Source of the DNA: an uncultured Marinicella sp.
GTDB taxonomy: Bacteria > Pseudomonadota > Gammaproteobacteria > Xanthomonadales > Marinicellaceae
Direction of reading: 5' to 3'
NCBI GenBank assembly: GCA_947502925.1
Contig: CANNBS010000001.1
Span: forward strand, 682,001 to 746,000
Length of the DNA stretch: 64,000 bases
Part shown: in pieces, positions 1 through 8,565 of the stretch
Layout: each line of letters starts with the position of its first letter
How positions within the stretch are numbered: the stretch's first letter is position 1
Position numbers and translations under genes: made by a program
The notes under the pieces: model-generated
Told to the model about the DNA's origin: nothing
Seen by the model: the letters and a program-made list of their open reading frames with translations, nothing else
Databases searched by the model: none

Positions 1-677
1 GAGCTATTAAAAAGCGAAACATCACCCACATAGGCTAATATAGCCCATGAAGTTATTTCACCAACACCATGAATGCTGGTTAGTAATTTAGCCTGTTTAT
101 CAAGGAGCTTATCTTGCTTCTGGCAAAGTCGAATTTGTCGCTCAACTTGTTCAATTTGTTTACTGATATTATTCAACATGGTCTTGAGCATTCGGCGTAT
201 TGTTTTATCTGAACTGGCTTCTATTCGATTCTTTTCTTGAGTCTGCATCTTCTTAAGCTGGTCAAGCCGAGTGAACAAATACTGTAGATTTTCAAAGTAT
301 TTGCTTTTAGGTTTGTAACGATTTAATTCGAATTTAGATTCATTCCACAAGTACCGACAATACCTTGCGATCATTTGTGAATCAATCAAATCGGTCTTGT
401 TACGCTGCATCTCCAATTTACTAAAATTATGGGTTTTAATTGGGTTAACAACAGCTAGCTGATAGCCTGAATGATGAAGTTTTTTTGCCAATAAATCACC
501 ATAAATACCAGTGGCTTCCATACAAAAAATAATTTCATGGTCAAAACCTTTGAGCCAGGAATAAAATGATTTAATGCCTTTGATGCTGTTATTAAATACA
601 TTCGTTTTAATTGCACCGTCATTAACAATGGCTGCATCAAATTTAAGCTTTGAAATATCAATTCCGCAATAAAACAT
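1..677 (-). CDS. IS110-family transposase, 3' part missing at window edge
   Basis: This reading frame starts at an ATG at 677 and runs open through the left edge, giving about 225 residues. It carries the IS110 (DEDD) signature: an N-terminal 'YCGIDISK' strand with the first Asp, 'CMEATG' with the Glu about 50 residues on, and 'NKTDLIDS' with the next Asp. A charged coiled-coil region (about 120-185) follows, and then the start of the IS116/IS110/IS902 domain ('SIHGVGEITSWAIL'). The catalytic Ser motif of the C-terminal domain would lie outside the window. A purine-rich ribosome site (AGAGGTG) sits about 6 bases before the start. IS110 enzymes are RuvC-like and use a serine nucleophile and a bridge RNA to insert without terminal inverted repeats. 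Family assignment is firm; whether the element is intact cannot be judged here. Confidence 0.9.
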   Translation of the reverse strand, partial: MFYCGIDISKLKFDAAIVNDGAIKTNVFNNSIKGIKSFYSWLKGFDHEIIFCMEATGIYGDLLAKKLHHSGYQLAVVNPIKTHNFSKLEMQRNKTDLIDSQMIARYCRYLWNESKFELNRYKPKSKYFENLQYLFTRLDQLKKMQTQEKNRIEASSDKTIRRMLKTMLNNISKQIEQVERQIRLCQKQDKLLDKQAKLLTSIHGVGEITSWAILAYVGDVSLFNS

Positions 678-690
678 ATAATCACCTCTG

Positions 691-893
691 TTTTGTTATA
701 ATTAACAGTGATTGGATTATTTAACTTCGATACATTCTTGAAGCTATGCGTGCTAAGGCTTGTCGGCGATGCACCAGATACTGTTCGTGCTTGAGGAAGT
801 TAAAGTAAGGGGTAGGCATTAATCTCTGGCTCAATCTTTTATGATTGGAGAATGTTCCAATGTCACTACCCCTTTATCCAATCGCCATTGGAT
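691..893 (-). ncRNA. Candidate IS110 bridge RNA (seekRNA)
   Basis: The non-coding end upstream of the transposase, read on the same strand, folds well by eye. An 18-nt hairpin lies at 876-893 (7-bp stem, CGCC-type loop on the plus strand). A 9-bp stem pairs 867-875 with 808-816 (AAGGGGTAG with CTACCCCTT) and encloses a 6-bp hairpin (ATTGGA/TCCAAT) near 845-862. A further hairpin with a GCAC/GTGC base lies at 771-790. Stems enclosing internal loops are the layout of IS110 bridge RNAs, where two loops recognise target and donor DNA. Presence of structure is seen; the RNA identity is inferred from position and family. Confidence 0.5.
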
Positions 894-940
894 AGTCTAT
901 CACTTCATAAATAACAGACGATTTCTAAGATACAAGAATG

Positions 941-965
941 ACTAAAATCTGTTTTTGATTTTAGT
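941..965. repeat. Perfect 9-bp inverted repeat
   Basis: ACTAAAATC at 941-949 pairs exactly with GATTTTAGT at 957-965 around a T-rich 7-base loop. It lies just outside the IS110 end. No strong T-run follows on either strand, so a terminator role is weak. It may be a flanking palindrome of the insertion site. Confidence 0.45.
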
Positions 966-994
966 GTTTACTTTAACTTAATATCCAGCCTGTC

Positions 995-1018
995 ATTCTC
1001 GGGCACCGACCCGAGAAT
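995..1018. repeat. REP-like palindrome
   Basis: ATTCTCGGG at 995-1003 pairs with CCCGAGAAT at 1010-1018 around CACCGA. A 'TGTCATTCTCGGG...CCCGAGAATCT' arrangement is typical of short interspersed intergenic palindromes in proteobacteria. Only one copy is visible here, so its repeat status is inferred. Nothing else is evident in the rest of 1020-1177 apart from the yheS upstream region. Confidence 0.4.
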
Positions 1019-1177
1019 CTCATAAATTTTAGGACTGTGATAGGTAAACAATATCTGTTCGTCTTAAATGAGGGATCACTCAGAGTATGCTGAATATTTT
1101 TCGGATTGGTTACGTAAATGATTGTGGAAACAGTTCTTAATTGATTTTGAAGCCTCTTTACCGCACAATGCCCGACC

Positions 1178-3061
1178 ATGATTAAACTATCCAATATGAG
1201 CTTACGTCGCGGTGCTTTGTTGCTGTTTGATGACGCTGATGTCAGTATTTTCCCGGGACAAAAGGTGGGCTTAACCGGTGCCAATGGTACGGGTAAATCA
1301 TCGTTGTTTGCTCTATTTCGGGGGCAGCTGCAACCGGACAGTGGTTCTTGTGAATTGCCGAAGGATTGGCAGATGGCGCATGTCAAGCAGGAAACACCGG
1401 CCCTGGATTGTTCGGCGCTGGATTATGTATTGGATGGTGATGAGCAGTATCGGGATATTGAGCAGGCATTAGCGGACGCCACTGAAAGCGAACAACATGA
1501 GCTGTTGGGTGAATTGTATGCGCAGATGGAACACATCGGCGGTTATTCGGCACCGGCACGGGCGGCCCAAATGTTACACGGTTTAGGTTTCTCGGCCGAT
1601 GAAGTGAATAAGCCGGTAAAATCATTTTCAGGTGGCTGGCGGATGCGTTTAAATCTGGCGCAGGCGCTGATGTGTCGTTCGGATTTATTGTTGTTGGATG
1701 AGCCCACCAACCACCTGGATTTAGAAGCGGTGGTGTGGTTGATTGACTGGCTTAAGCAATATCAGGGAACGCTTTTGGTCATCGCCCATGACCGCGATTT
1801 TCTCGATGCGGTGGTGAATCAAATCCTGCATATTGAGCAGAATCAGCTGACATTATACAGCGGTAATTATTCGGATTTTGAGACCTTGCGGGCTGAACGC
1901 ATGGCGGCACAACAGGCGCAGCATGAAAAGCAGCAGCAAGTAATGGCGCATATGCAGTCTTATGTGGAACGTTTTCGCTATAAAGCCAGTAAAGCCAAGC
2001 AGGCGCAAAGCCGTTTAAAAGCCCTGGAGCGCATGGAAAAAGTGGCGGCCGTGCAGACAGATAATCCCTTTACCTTTCAGTTTTTTGAATGCAAAAATTT
2101 ATCACACCAGGTGGTGTCATTGAATCAGGCGGACATTGGTTATGATAATCACATGGTTTTTGAAGGATTGGATTTTGCCATTGCCGCCGGTGACCGCATC
2201 GGCTTATTGGGACGAAACGGTGCGGGTAAATCGACATTAATCAAAGCGTTGGCCGGTGAAAAAGCTCTGAAAAGCGGCGAGCGTATTACTGCCAAGGACC
2301 TTTCCATCGGTTATTTTGCCCAGCATCAATTAGAACAACTTCATAAAGACAACAGCGCCTTAAACCATTTGCAGGCGGTGGATAAAAACGCTAAAACGCA
2401 GGATTTACTCAATTTTTTGGGTGGTTTCGGTTTTCGTGGTGAACGCGCCGACTGTCCGATTGCACCATTTTCAGGCGGTGAAAAAGCCCGATTGGCTTTA
2501 GCTTTAATCGTTTATCAGCGGCCGGATTTATTGCTTTTAGATGAGCCCACCAATCACCTGGATTTGAATATGCGCGAAGCCATTTCAATGGCGCTGCAGG
2601 ATTATCAGGGCGCGGTGATTCTGGTGTCTCATGATCAGCATTTGATTGACAGCGTGGTTGATGATTTGTGGTATGTGCATGCAGGCAGCGTGCATCATTT
2701 TGAGGGGGACTTACAGGCCTATCAAAAGCACATTCAGGCAGAACTTCGCGCTCACAGTAATTCAGAAAACGTCGAATCAACTAATCACAATCAAACAACC
2801 CATAAAAATGGTCAAAGCCATCAAACCAATCGCAAGCAACTTAAGGCACAAAAAAACCGGCTGCAGAAATTAGAAAAGCAGTTACAGTCCCTGACCCGGA
2901 AGAAAAAAGAACTGGCCGATAAGCTCAATGATGAGGCTTTATACAGTGCTGATCAGGCCGATGAACTACAGCGTTTACTGGCGGCTTCTGAAGCCAACCA
3001 GAGTGCATTGGATGAGGTTGAAGCCGAGTGGATGGAATTGGCAGAGCTGTTGGACGAGTAG
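1178..3061 (+). CDS. yheS: ABC-F family ATPase, YheS-type
   Basis: This 627-residue soluble ABC-F protein has two ATPase domains and no membrane segment. Domain 1 has Walker A 'GANGTGKSS' (about 34-42), signature 'SFSGGWRMRLNLAQAL' and Walker B 'LLLLDEPTNHLD'. A charged linker follows (about 240-300, the P-site tRNA interaction motif region). Domain 2 has 'GRNGAGKST', 'FSGGEKARLALAL' and a second 'LLLLDEPTNHLD'. The C-terminal 90 residues form a Lys/Gln-rich coiled coil. Sequence and length closely follow E. coli YheS, and ABC-F proteins act on translating ribosomes. Its stop is one base from the stop of the convergent glycosyltransferase gene, with no terminator between them. No clear ribosome site precedes the ATG. 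Confidence 0.93.
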   Translation: MIKLSNMSLRRGALLLFDDADVSIFPGQKVGLTGANGTGKSSLFALFRGQLQPDSGSCELPKDWQMAHVKQETPALDCSALDYVLDGDEQYRDIEQALADATESEQHELLGELYAQMEHIGGYSAPARAAQMLHGLGFSADEVNKPVKSFSGGWRMRLNLAQALMCRSDLLLLDEPTNHLDLEAVVWLIDWLKQYQGTLLVIAHDRDFLDAVVNQILHIEQNQLTLYSGNYSDFETLRAERMAAQQAQHEKQQQVMAHMQSYVERFRYKASKAKQAQSRLKALERMEKVAAVQTDNPFTFQFFECKNLSHQVVSLNQADIGYDNHMVFEGLDFAIAAGDRIGLLGRNGAGKSTLIKALAGEKALKSGERITAKDLSIGYFAQHQLEQLHKDNSALNHLQAVDKNAKTQDLLNFLGGFGFRGERADCPIAPFSGGEKARLALALIVYQRPDLLLLDEPTNHLDLNMREAISMALQDYQGAVILVSHDQHLIDSVVDDLWYVHAGSVHHFEGDLQAYQKHIQAELRAHSNSENVESTNHNQTTHKNGQSHQTNRKQLKAQKNRLQKLEKQLQSLTRKKKELADKLNDEALYSADQADELQRLLAASEANQSALDEVEAEWMELAELLDE

Positions 3062-3062
3062 C

Positions 3063-4208
3063 TTAATAAATCGCTTTTTTATACGCCTCGAGGGTTTGTT
3101 CTGCACAGTTTTGCCAGCTATATTGTCGGCTGTGATTGAGGCCGTTGACGGCCGCTTGTTGACGCCATTCGGGGTTATCGACAGCCCATTGCAGTTTTTC
3201 TTCAATATCATCGATATCCAAAGGCCGGCATAACAGGGCATGGCCGCCGGCCACTTCTTGCATGGCGCCGATATCCGAAGTCATCACCGGCGTGCCGCAG
3301 GCCATGGACTCGATAATCGGTAAGCCAAAGCCTTCGTACAAGGACGGCATCAGGGTCATAGAGGCGGCGGCATAGAGCTGATGAAGCTGTGATTGATCGA
3401 TATAGCCGGTTAAGCGAATATGGTGTCGGTGTTGGTGGGTTAATTGATTGAGTTCATTGTTTAGCCAACCGCGATCACCGACTAAAACCAGCGGGTATTG
3501 ATTTTTTACGTTGTTTGATAGTCCGGCATAGGCCTGAATCAGTCGCACCAGATTCTTACGGGGTTCGCGGGTGGCGACCGCCAGAAAGTAGCGGCGATGG
3601 CTGAGTTCAAATATGGTTAAAACTTCCCGGCAGTCAGATTCAGTCAGTGGTTTAAAGCGGTGATCAACGCCTAATGGTGTAACGCTGACTTGATGGTCTC
3701 TTAAGCCATAAGTACTGATTAATTCTGATTTGACACTTTCAGATACAGTGATAATGTGCCGTGCCTGGGTCAGGGTTTTGGGGATTTCCCGGTCTAAAAA
3801 CTGCAGGCGGTAAGTTGGCTGGGTTTGACGATAGTGGATATAACTTAAATCATGAATGGTCACCACAGAAGGGCCTTCAAAAGGCATCAGAATAAAATTG
3901 GGACTGTGCAAGAGATAACCTTTTAAAGACGATGCCATCCGTTGTAAACCACGGCTTCGCCGGGCTTGATAAGCGCGTAAGGCCAGGCCTTTAAACGGCA
4001 TAAAACGTCGCGCTCTGGCCAGCCATCGATTGCTATCTGCCAATGAGTCAAAATCATTGGGCCATTGACCGCCTGAATAGAGTTTTAAATCAGCAATATT
4101 TGGGTTGCCCTGGAGTTGTAATCCCAGTTGGTGGGTATAGCGACCAATGCCGGTGAGTGGATGGCTGATGGCATCGACGTTATAAATAATTTTCAGGGCT
4201 TGCGACAT
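3063..4208 (-). CDS. Glycosyltransferase family 4 (group 1)
   Basis: This 381-residue GT-B glycosyltransferase has the N-terminal 'HPLTGIGRYTHQL' acceptor-side motif. Its C-terminal Rossmann half has 'YFLAVATREPRKN' and the 'PSLYEGFGLPIIESMACGTPVMTSD' region with the EX7E-type motif of GT4 enzymes. Such mannosyl or related transferases build lipopolysaccharide or capsule glycans from nucleotide sugars at the inner membrane face. No other glycan gene is adjacent, so the substrate is unknown. MITE copy 1 begins only 14 bases upstream of its start codon, so transcription must come through or from that element. Confidence 0.85.
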   Translation of the reverse strand: MSQALKIIYNVDAISHPLTGIGRYTHQLGLQLQGNPNIADLKLYSGGQWPNDFDSLADSNRWLARARRFMPFKGLALRAYQARRSRGLQRMASSLKGYLLHSPNFILMPFEGPSVVTIHDLSYIHYRQTQPTYRLQFLDREIPKTLTQARHIITVSESVKSELISTYGLRDHQVSVTPLGVDHRFKPLTESDCREVLTIFELSHRRYFLAVATREPRKNLVRLIQAYAGLSNNVKNQYPLVLVGDRGWLNNELNQLTHQHRHHIRLTGYIDQSQLHQLYAAASMTLMPSLYEGFGLPIIESMACGTPVMTSDIGAMQEVAGGHALLCRPLDIDDIEEKLQWAVDNPEWRQQAAVNGLNHSRQYSWQNCAEQTLEAYKKAIY

Positions 4209-4222
4209 GATTTTAACGAATC

Positions 4223-4382
4223 GAGACCTCTACATAAGTCGTGAATTAAGTAAAAATGTCTGAAATCCTGAATTTCTGCGTCAAAAAACTTAGTAATAGC
4301 TATTGCTATTACCTGCGCTTCCTTCCTTGAACTTCAAAATTTCAATCATTTTTTCAATAACCCAGACTTATGTAGAGGTCTC
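4223..4382. repeat. 160-bp MITE-like element, copy 1
   Basis: The ends are inverted repeats (GAGACCTCT...AGAGGTCTC, about 18 bp: GAGACCTCTACATAAGTC against its complement). The interior has no transposase but holds a hairpin AGTAATAG/CTATTACT. A copy of identical length lies at 30477-30636 in the same orientation with five substitutions. The flanks GAATC and GTATC may be a decayed 5-bp target duplication. GAGACC-type ends suggest mobilisation by an IS5-like transposase encoded elsewhere, which is inference. Confidence 0.85.
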
Positions 4383-4426
4383 GTATCAATAGTTACCTTA
4401 AAATCATAACACAAGCCCTTAAATTT

Positions 4427-5683
4427 TTAGCGCTTCATGGAAGTGAAGAATTCCTCGTTGGTTTTGGTGTCTTTGAGTTTTTCCAGTAAAAATTCAATGG
4501 CCTGGATATCATCCATGGGGTTGAGGATCTTACGTAAGATCCAGGCTTTTTGCAGAAATTCATTATCGACAATCAGTTCTTCACGGCGGGTGCCGGATTT
4601 ATTGATGTTCAGGGCCGGCCAAATGCGTTTTTCCGCCGCCCGGCGATCGAGGTGGACCTCCATGTTGCCGGTGCCTTTAAATTCTTCGAAAATAACTTCG
4701 TCCATTTTCGAGCCAGTTTCCACCAGGCCGGTGGCCAGAATGGTTAAACTACCGCCTTCTTCCACATTACGCGCAGCGCCGAAGAATTTTTTCGGTCGGT
4801 GTAAGGCGTTGGCATCAACACCACCGGTTAAAATCTTACCGGAGGCCGGTGTTACAGTGTTATAGGCGCGTGCCAAACGGGTGATGGAGTCCAGTAAAAT
4901 AATGACGTCCTGTTTATGTTCCACCAGGCGCTTGGCGCGTTCTATGACCAGATCAGCCACCATCACATGACGGGTAGCCGGTTCGTCAAAGGTCGAGGCA
5001 ATCACTTCACCATGTACGGTGCGTTCCATTTCCGTGACTTCTTCAGGACGCTCATCGATCAATAGCACAAATAATTTGGCTTCGGGGTTATTTTTTGCAA
5101 TTGAGGTGGCAATATTCTGCAAAATCATGGTCTTACCGGCTTTAGGCGGTGACACAATCAGACCACGCTGGCCTTTGCCGATGGGGGAAATAAGATCAAT
5201 AATGCGGGTGGTTAAGTCTTCCCGGGAGCCGTCACCCCGTTCCAGTTTTAATTGTTCTGTAGGGAATAGCGGCGTTAGGTTTTCAAAAACGATTTTGCCT
5301 TTGGTGTTTTCAGGCGGCTCGTAGTTAATTGAGCTGATTTTTAACAGAGCAAAATAGCGTTCACTGTCTTTGGGTGGTCTGATTTTACCGGCAATGGTGT
5401 CGCCGGTGCGTAAACCAAATCGTCTAATCTGGCTGGGCGAGACATAAATGTCATCGGGGCCGGCTTGATAAGAGCCTTCGGGAGAGCGCAAAAAGCCGAA
5501 TCCATCTGGCAGGACTTCTAACACACCATCACCAAATATATCGTCGCCTTTTTTGGCGTGTTTTTTTAAGATGGAGAAAATCAGGTTTTGTTTGTGCACC
5601 CGGGAGCGGGTATCGACCCCCACTTGCTCGGCAATTTCAGTCAGCTTGGTTGAGGGCAGTTGTTTTAATTCAGTCAGGTTCAT
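4427..5683 (-). CDS. rho: Transcription termination factor Rho
   Basis: This 418-residue protein matches hexameric Rho in length and content. It has an N-terminal helical domain ('[10 protein letters not shown]'), a cold-shock-like RNA-binding domain ('[13 protein letters not shown]', '[16 protein letters not shown]'), and an ATPase core with Walker A 'PPKAGKT' and Walker B '[16 protein letters not shown]'. The Q-loop/R-loop region '...[13 protein letters not shown]' is also present. It unwinds RNA and ends transcription at Rho-dependent sites. The gene lies downstream of trxA on the same strand, separated by the trxA terminator and about 190 bases of leader. That order (trxA-rho) is the classical gammaproteobacterial one. 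Confidence 0.98.
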   Translation of the reverse strand: MNLTELKQLPSTKLTEIAEQVGVDTRSRVHKQNLIFSILKKHAKKGDDIFGDGVLEVLPDGFGFLRSPEGSYQAGPDDIYVSPSQIRRFGLRTGDTIAGKIRPPKDSERYFALLKISSINYEPPENTKGKIVFENLTPLFPTEQLKLERGDGSREDLTTRIIDLISPIGKGQRGLIVSPPKAGKTMILQNIATSIAKNNPEAKLFVLLIDERPEEVTEMERTVHGEVIASTFDEPATRHVMVADLVIERAKRLVEHKQDVIILLDSITRLARAYNTVTPASGKILTGGVDANALHRPKKFFGAARNVEEGGSLTILATGLVETGSKMDEVIFEEFKGTGNMEVHLDRRAAEKRIWPALNINKSGTRREELIVDNEFLQKAWILRKILNPMDDIQAIEFLLEKLKDTKTNEEFFTSMKR

Positions 5684-5867
5684 AGGCTATGCGGCAGGAC
5701 GCCGGTATCATCGTATTATTGAAAAGTGTATTGTCCCTAAACTGCGGTTAGCAGTATTGTGTTGTTAGTATTATGTTTTAATTTGAAAGGTTATTCGGGA
5801 GAGTAGGTTTGCCCGATTAGATAGTGCATAAACTACCATTAAAATTTTGGGCTGTCCAGTGCGAACT

Positions 5868-5906
5868 AAAAAAATGCCCAAATTTAATCAAAATTTGGGC
5901 ATTTTT
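5868..5906 (-). terminator. trxA terminator
   Basis: A 13-bp perfect stem (AATGCCCAAATTT at 5873-5885 with 5891-5903) and a 5-base loop are followed on the minus strand by a T-tract. It starts 7 bases beyond the trxA stop codon. A-tracts on both sides could let it work in both directions. Confidence 0.85.
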
Positions 5907-5912
5907 CATGAA

Positions 5913-6239
5913 TCAACTGATGTGTTTATTCAGAAAGTCCATGAGTTGACCTTTGGAAACGGCACCGACATGCTGGTCAATGACTTCACCGTTTTTAAAG
6001 ACCATCAAAGTTGGAATGCCGCGAATGCCCATTTTAACCGGGGTGTCCTTGTTATCTTCAATATTGAGTTTGGCCACTTTAACCTGACCGTCTAATTCAT
6101 CAGCAACTTCTTCTAAAACCGGCGCAATCATGCGACAGGGTCCACACCATTCGGCCCAGTAGTCCATCAAAACCGGTGTTTCGGAATTGGTTACTTCAGC
6201 AAAATTGTCGTCGGTGGCGGTGATGATTTTATCACTCAT
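5913..6239 (-). CDS. trxA: Thioredoxin 1
   Basis: This 108-residue protein is a single thioredoxin fold with the redox motif 'WAEWCGPCRM' (Cys at about 33 and 36), the cis-Pro segment 'IRGIPTLMVFKNG', and the usual length of TrxA. It reduces protein disulfides in the cytoplasm (ribonucleotide reductase, PAPS reductase and others) using thioredoxin reductase. A strong ribosome site AAGGAGAT precedes the ATG. It lies between the fnr-like gene and rho, all on the minus strand. Confidence 0.97.
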   Translation of the reverse strand: MSDKIITATDDNFAEVTNSETPVLMDYWAEWCGPCRMIAPVLEEVADELDGQVKVAKLNIEDNKDTPVKMGIRGIPTLMVFKNGEVIDQHVGAVSKGQLMDFLNKHIS

Positions 6240-6299
6240 ATAAATATCTCCTTAAATAAGTAAATGATTACAGGTATTTAATTTTGGGGTCAATTGGCA

Positions 6300-7031
6300 T
6301 TATTCAATGATTTGTTTGAATTTTGCCATATCCAAAATGGTAATTTGTTGGTTGTTGAGAACCATAATGTCTTGTTTTTTGAGTTTTGAAAAAACCCGAC
6401 TCAGGGTTTCTTCCGCCAGACCTAAAAAGTTAGCCAGATCCCGTTGTGATATTTGAAAGGGAAATTGTTTGGCAGAAAAACCCCGTGAATAATATAAATT
6501 AGAAACGTGTTGAATGAAATCGACCAGTTTTTGTTTGGCGGTGTATTCTGAATGCGTGATTTCAAATTGAAATATTTTGGCACTCATCATTTTCATCAGT
6601 CGGTTTTGAATGTCCCGGTGTTTCATCGCCAGTTCTTGTAAGGGATAAAACGGAATAACACAATAAGAGCCGGAGCTAATGGCTTTTACTGTGGTCTTGT
6701 ATTTGCCGCCATGAATGCCATCAAAGCCCATAATCTGACCGGGAATAAAGACATCAACAATCCGTTCATCGCCTTGTTGGGTGATGTAAACCGATTTAAA
6801 CATGCCCGAATGTACGGTGTACAGGTTTTGAAAAGTCTGGCCGTTTTCATAGACGGTTTGGCCCTTTTCTACCCGGATATGGGCATCAATGATGGTTTCA
6901 ATGGCGGCGATTTCATTGGACTGAATGCGCACCCGTCGATTATCAACAATACGGGTACATAGCTCACAATCTCCACAATTGCTGACAGATTGGTTAAAAT
7001 GGACGCCGGTTGAAGGCTTTTGATTAAACAT
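6300..7031 (-). CDS. fnr: FNR/ANR-type Crp-family oxygen regulator
   Basis: This 243-residue Crp/Fnr protein has an N-terminal cysteine cluster (Cys19, Cys22, Cys25), a cyclic-nucleotide-binding-like beta roll with a further Cys at 124, a dimer helix and a C-terminal helix-turn-helix. The recognition helix 'EETLSRVFSKL' carries the E..SR residues that read TTGAT half-sites in FNR. E. coli FNR binds a 4Fe-4S cluster through Cys20, 23, 29 and 122; here the third Cys is displaced (CX2CX2C). The gene is divergent from ccoN and shares a 112-bp intergenic region containing an FNR box, so it probably controls the oxidase and perhaps itself. Confidence 0.88.
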   Translation of the reverse strand: MFNQKPSTGVHFNQSVSNCGDCELCTRIVDNRRVRIQSNEIAAIETIIDAHIRVEKGQTVYENGQTFQNLYTVHSGMFKSVYITQQGDERIVDVFIPGQIMGFDGIHGGKYKTTVKAISSGSYCVIPFYPLQELAMKHRDIQNRLMKMMSAKIFQFEITHSEYTAKQKLVDFIQHVSNLYYSRGFSAKQFPFQISQRDLANFLGLAEETLSRVFSKLKKQDIMVLNNQQITILDMAKFKQIIE

Positions 7032-7064
7032 ATCGAAGCGCTTTTACAGAAGAGTGGTCGAAAC

Positions 7065-7107
7065 TTGACAAAAGTCAATTTTAACATTGTTGGCGGGAAA
7101 TTATAAT
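7065..7107 (+). promoter_or_regulatory. FNR box and -10 element of the cco promoter
   Basis: TTGACAAAAGTCAA at 7065-7078 is a perfect palindrome with TTGAC-N4-GTCAA half-sites, close to the FNR consensus TTGAT-N4-ATCAA. A consensus -10 hexamer TATAAT lies at 7102-7107. A start point 6 bases beyond it puts the box centre at -41.5, the position of class II FNR-activated promoters. The box is also 34 bases from the fnr start on the other strand. Confidence 0.75.
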
Positions 7108-7143
7108 TCCACCTATCAATTAAATGGGAAATAAACATTAGCT

Positions 7144-8565
7144 ATGATAACTGAACATAATGTAAAGGTAATTAAGCAATTTACCATAGCCACCATATTC
7201 TGGGGCATTATTGGTATGCTTGTCGGGGTTTTAATTGCGGCGCAACTGGCCTGGCCGGCGCTCAATTTTGACATTCCATGGCTGACTTACAGTCGCTTAC
7301 GTCCGCTGCATACCAATGCGGTTATTTTTGCTTTTGGGGGTAATGCCTTGATAGGGACATCGCTGTATGTGGCGGCGAAAACCAGTCAGGTTAAACTGTT
7401 TTCAGACAAATTGGCATCACTCACCTTCTGGGGATATCAGTTGGTGATTGTCGGCGCGGTATTAACGTTGCCCTTTGGCTTTACCCAAAGTAAAGAATAC
7501 GCCGAATTAATTTGGCCTTTGGATGTTCTGCTCACCATTGTCTGGGTGATGTACGCAGTGGTTTATTTTGGCACCTTAGCCACCCGTAAAGTTAAGCATA
7601 TTTACGTGGCCAACTGGTTTTATGCCGCTTTTATTATTACCATTGCCCTGTTGCATATCGTCAATAATCTGGCAATCCCGGTTAACTGGCATTTGTCTTA
7701 TCCGGTATTCTCAGGCGCGGTCGATGCCCTGACACAGTGGTGGTATGGTCATAATGCGGTGGGCTTTTTCTTAACCGCGGGCTTTTTGGGCATGATGTAT
7801 TATTTCGTGCCAAAACAAGCACAGCGCCCGGTCTATTCTTACCGTTTATCGATTGTTCACTTTTGGGCATTAATTTCGACTTATATGTGGGCCGGCCCAC
7901 ATCATTTACATTACACCTCGTTGCCGGATTGGGCGCAATCTTTAGGCATGGTGTTTTCCTTGATTCTATTCGCACCATCCTGGGGCGGCATGATTAACGG
8001 TATCATGACTTTATCCGGTGCATGGGAAAAATTGCGTTCTGATCCCATCATTAAAATGATGATTGTGGCCCTGTCATTTTATGGCATGAGTACCTTTGAA
8101 GGCCCGATGATGTCGATTAAAACGGTGAATGCTTTATCCCATTACACAGACTGGACAGTCGGCCATGTGCATTCAGGCGCGCTTGGATGGGTGGCCATGA
8201 TGACCATGGGGTCTTTATACACGCTGACGCCGAGGTTATGGGGTCGGGAGCGTATGTACTCGATTCAATTAATTAACACCCATTTCTGGGTAGCCACTTT
8301 GGGCATTGTCTTATACATCGCCTCCATGTGGATTGCCGGTGTTATGCAAGGTCTGATGTGGCGGGAAGTGGATGCCAGTGGTTCACTGGTCTATACCCAT
8401 GTGGAAAGTATTAAAGCCACCTATCCCTATTATGTTATTCGATTCCTGGGCGGGATTTTATTTTTGGCCGGTATTATTATTCAGGCTTATAACACTTGGA
8501 AAACGATTAAAGGCGAAGTTCGCGATGAAGAAGGCGCCAATGTGAATGTAGGAGCACAAGCATGA
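7144..8565 (+). CDS. ccoN: cbb3-type cytochrome c oxidase subunit I
   Basis: This 473-residue membrane protein has about 12 hydrophobic segments and is the catalytic heme-copper subunit. Histidine-bearing segments typical of CcoN are visible: '[19 protein letters not shown]' (low-spin heme ligand), '[14 protein letters not shown]' and '[15 protein letters not shown]' (CuB/heme b3 ligands), and '[17 protein letters not shown]'. It reduces O2 to water with high affinity and pumps protons in the inner membrane. It opens the cco operon under the FNR-type promoter, and its stop overlaps the ccoO start by 4 bases. Confidence 0.97.
   Translation: MITEHNVKVIKQFTIATIFWGIIGMLVGVLIAAQLAWPALNFDIPWLTYSRLRPLHTNAVIFAFGGNALIGTSLYVAAKTSQVKLFSDKLASLTFWGYQLVIVGAVLTLPFGFTQSKEYAELIWPLDVLLTIVWVMYAVVYFGTLATRKVKHIYVANWFYAAFIITIALLHIVNNLAIPVNWHLSYPVFSGAVDALTQWWYGHNAVGFFLTAGFLGMMYYFVPKQAQRPVYSYRLSIVHFWALISTYMWAGPHHLHYTSLPDWAQSLGMVFSLILFAPSWGGMINGIMTLSGAWEKLRSDPIIKMMIVALSFYGMSTFEGPMMSIKTVNALSHYTDWTVGHVHSGALGWVAMMTMGSLYTLTPRLWGRERMYSIQLINTHFWVATLGIVLYIASMWIAGVMQGLMWREVDASGSLVYTHVESIKATYPYYVIRFLGGILFLAGIIIQAYNTWKTIKGEVRDEEGANVNVGAQA

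Larger units (their letters stand above)
1..900 (-). mobile_element. IS110-family insertion sequence, truncated by window edge
   Basis: The transposase gene (677 downwards) is preceded by about 200 bases of structured non-coding DNA, as in the IS110 subgroup whose long non-coding end lies upstream of the transposase. The outer boundary is set only approximately near 895-900, just outside a 7-bp stem-loop at 876-893. IS110 elements have no clear terminal inverted repeats, so the exact end cannot be read from one copy. Confidence 0.7.

Noticed and set aside
455..685. A 76-codon open frame on the minus strand
   Set aside because: It is a shadow of the IS110 transposase, which is in another frame of the same strand and carries all the family motifs.
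1068..1121. A 17-codon frame upstream of yheS, possibly a leader peptide
   Set aside because: It lacks a ribosome site, a codon run or paired hairpins, and so is best explained by chance.
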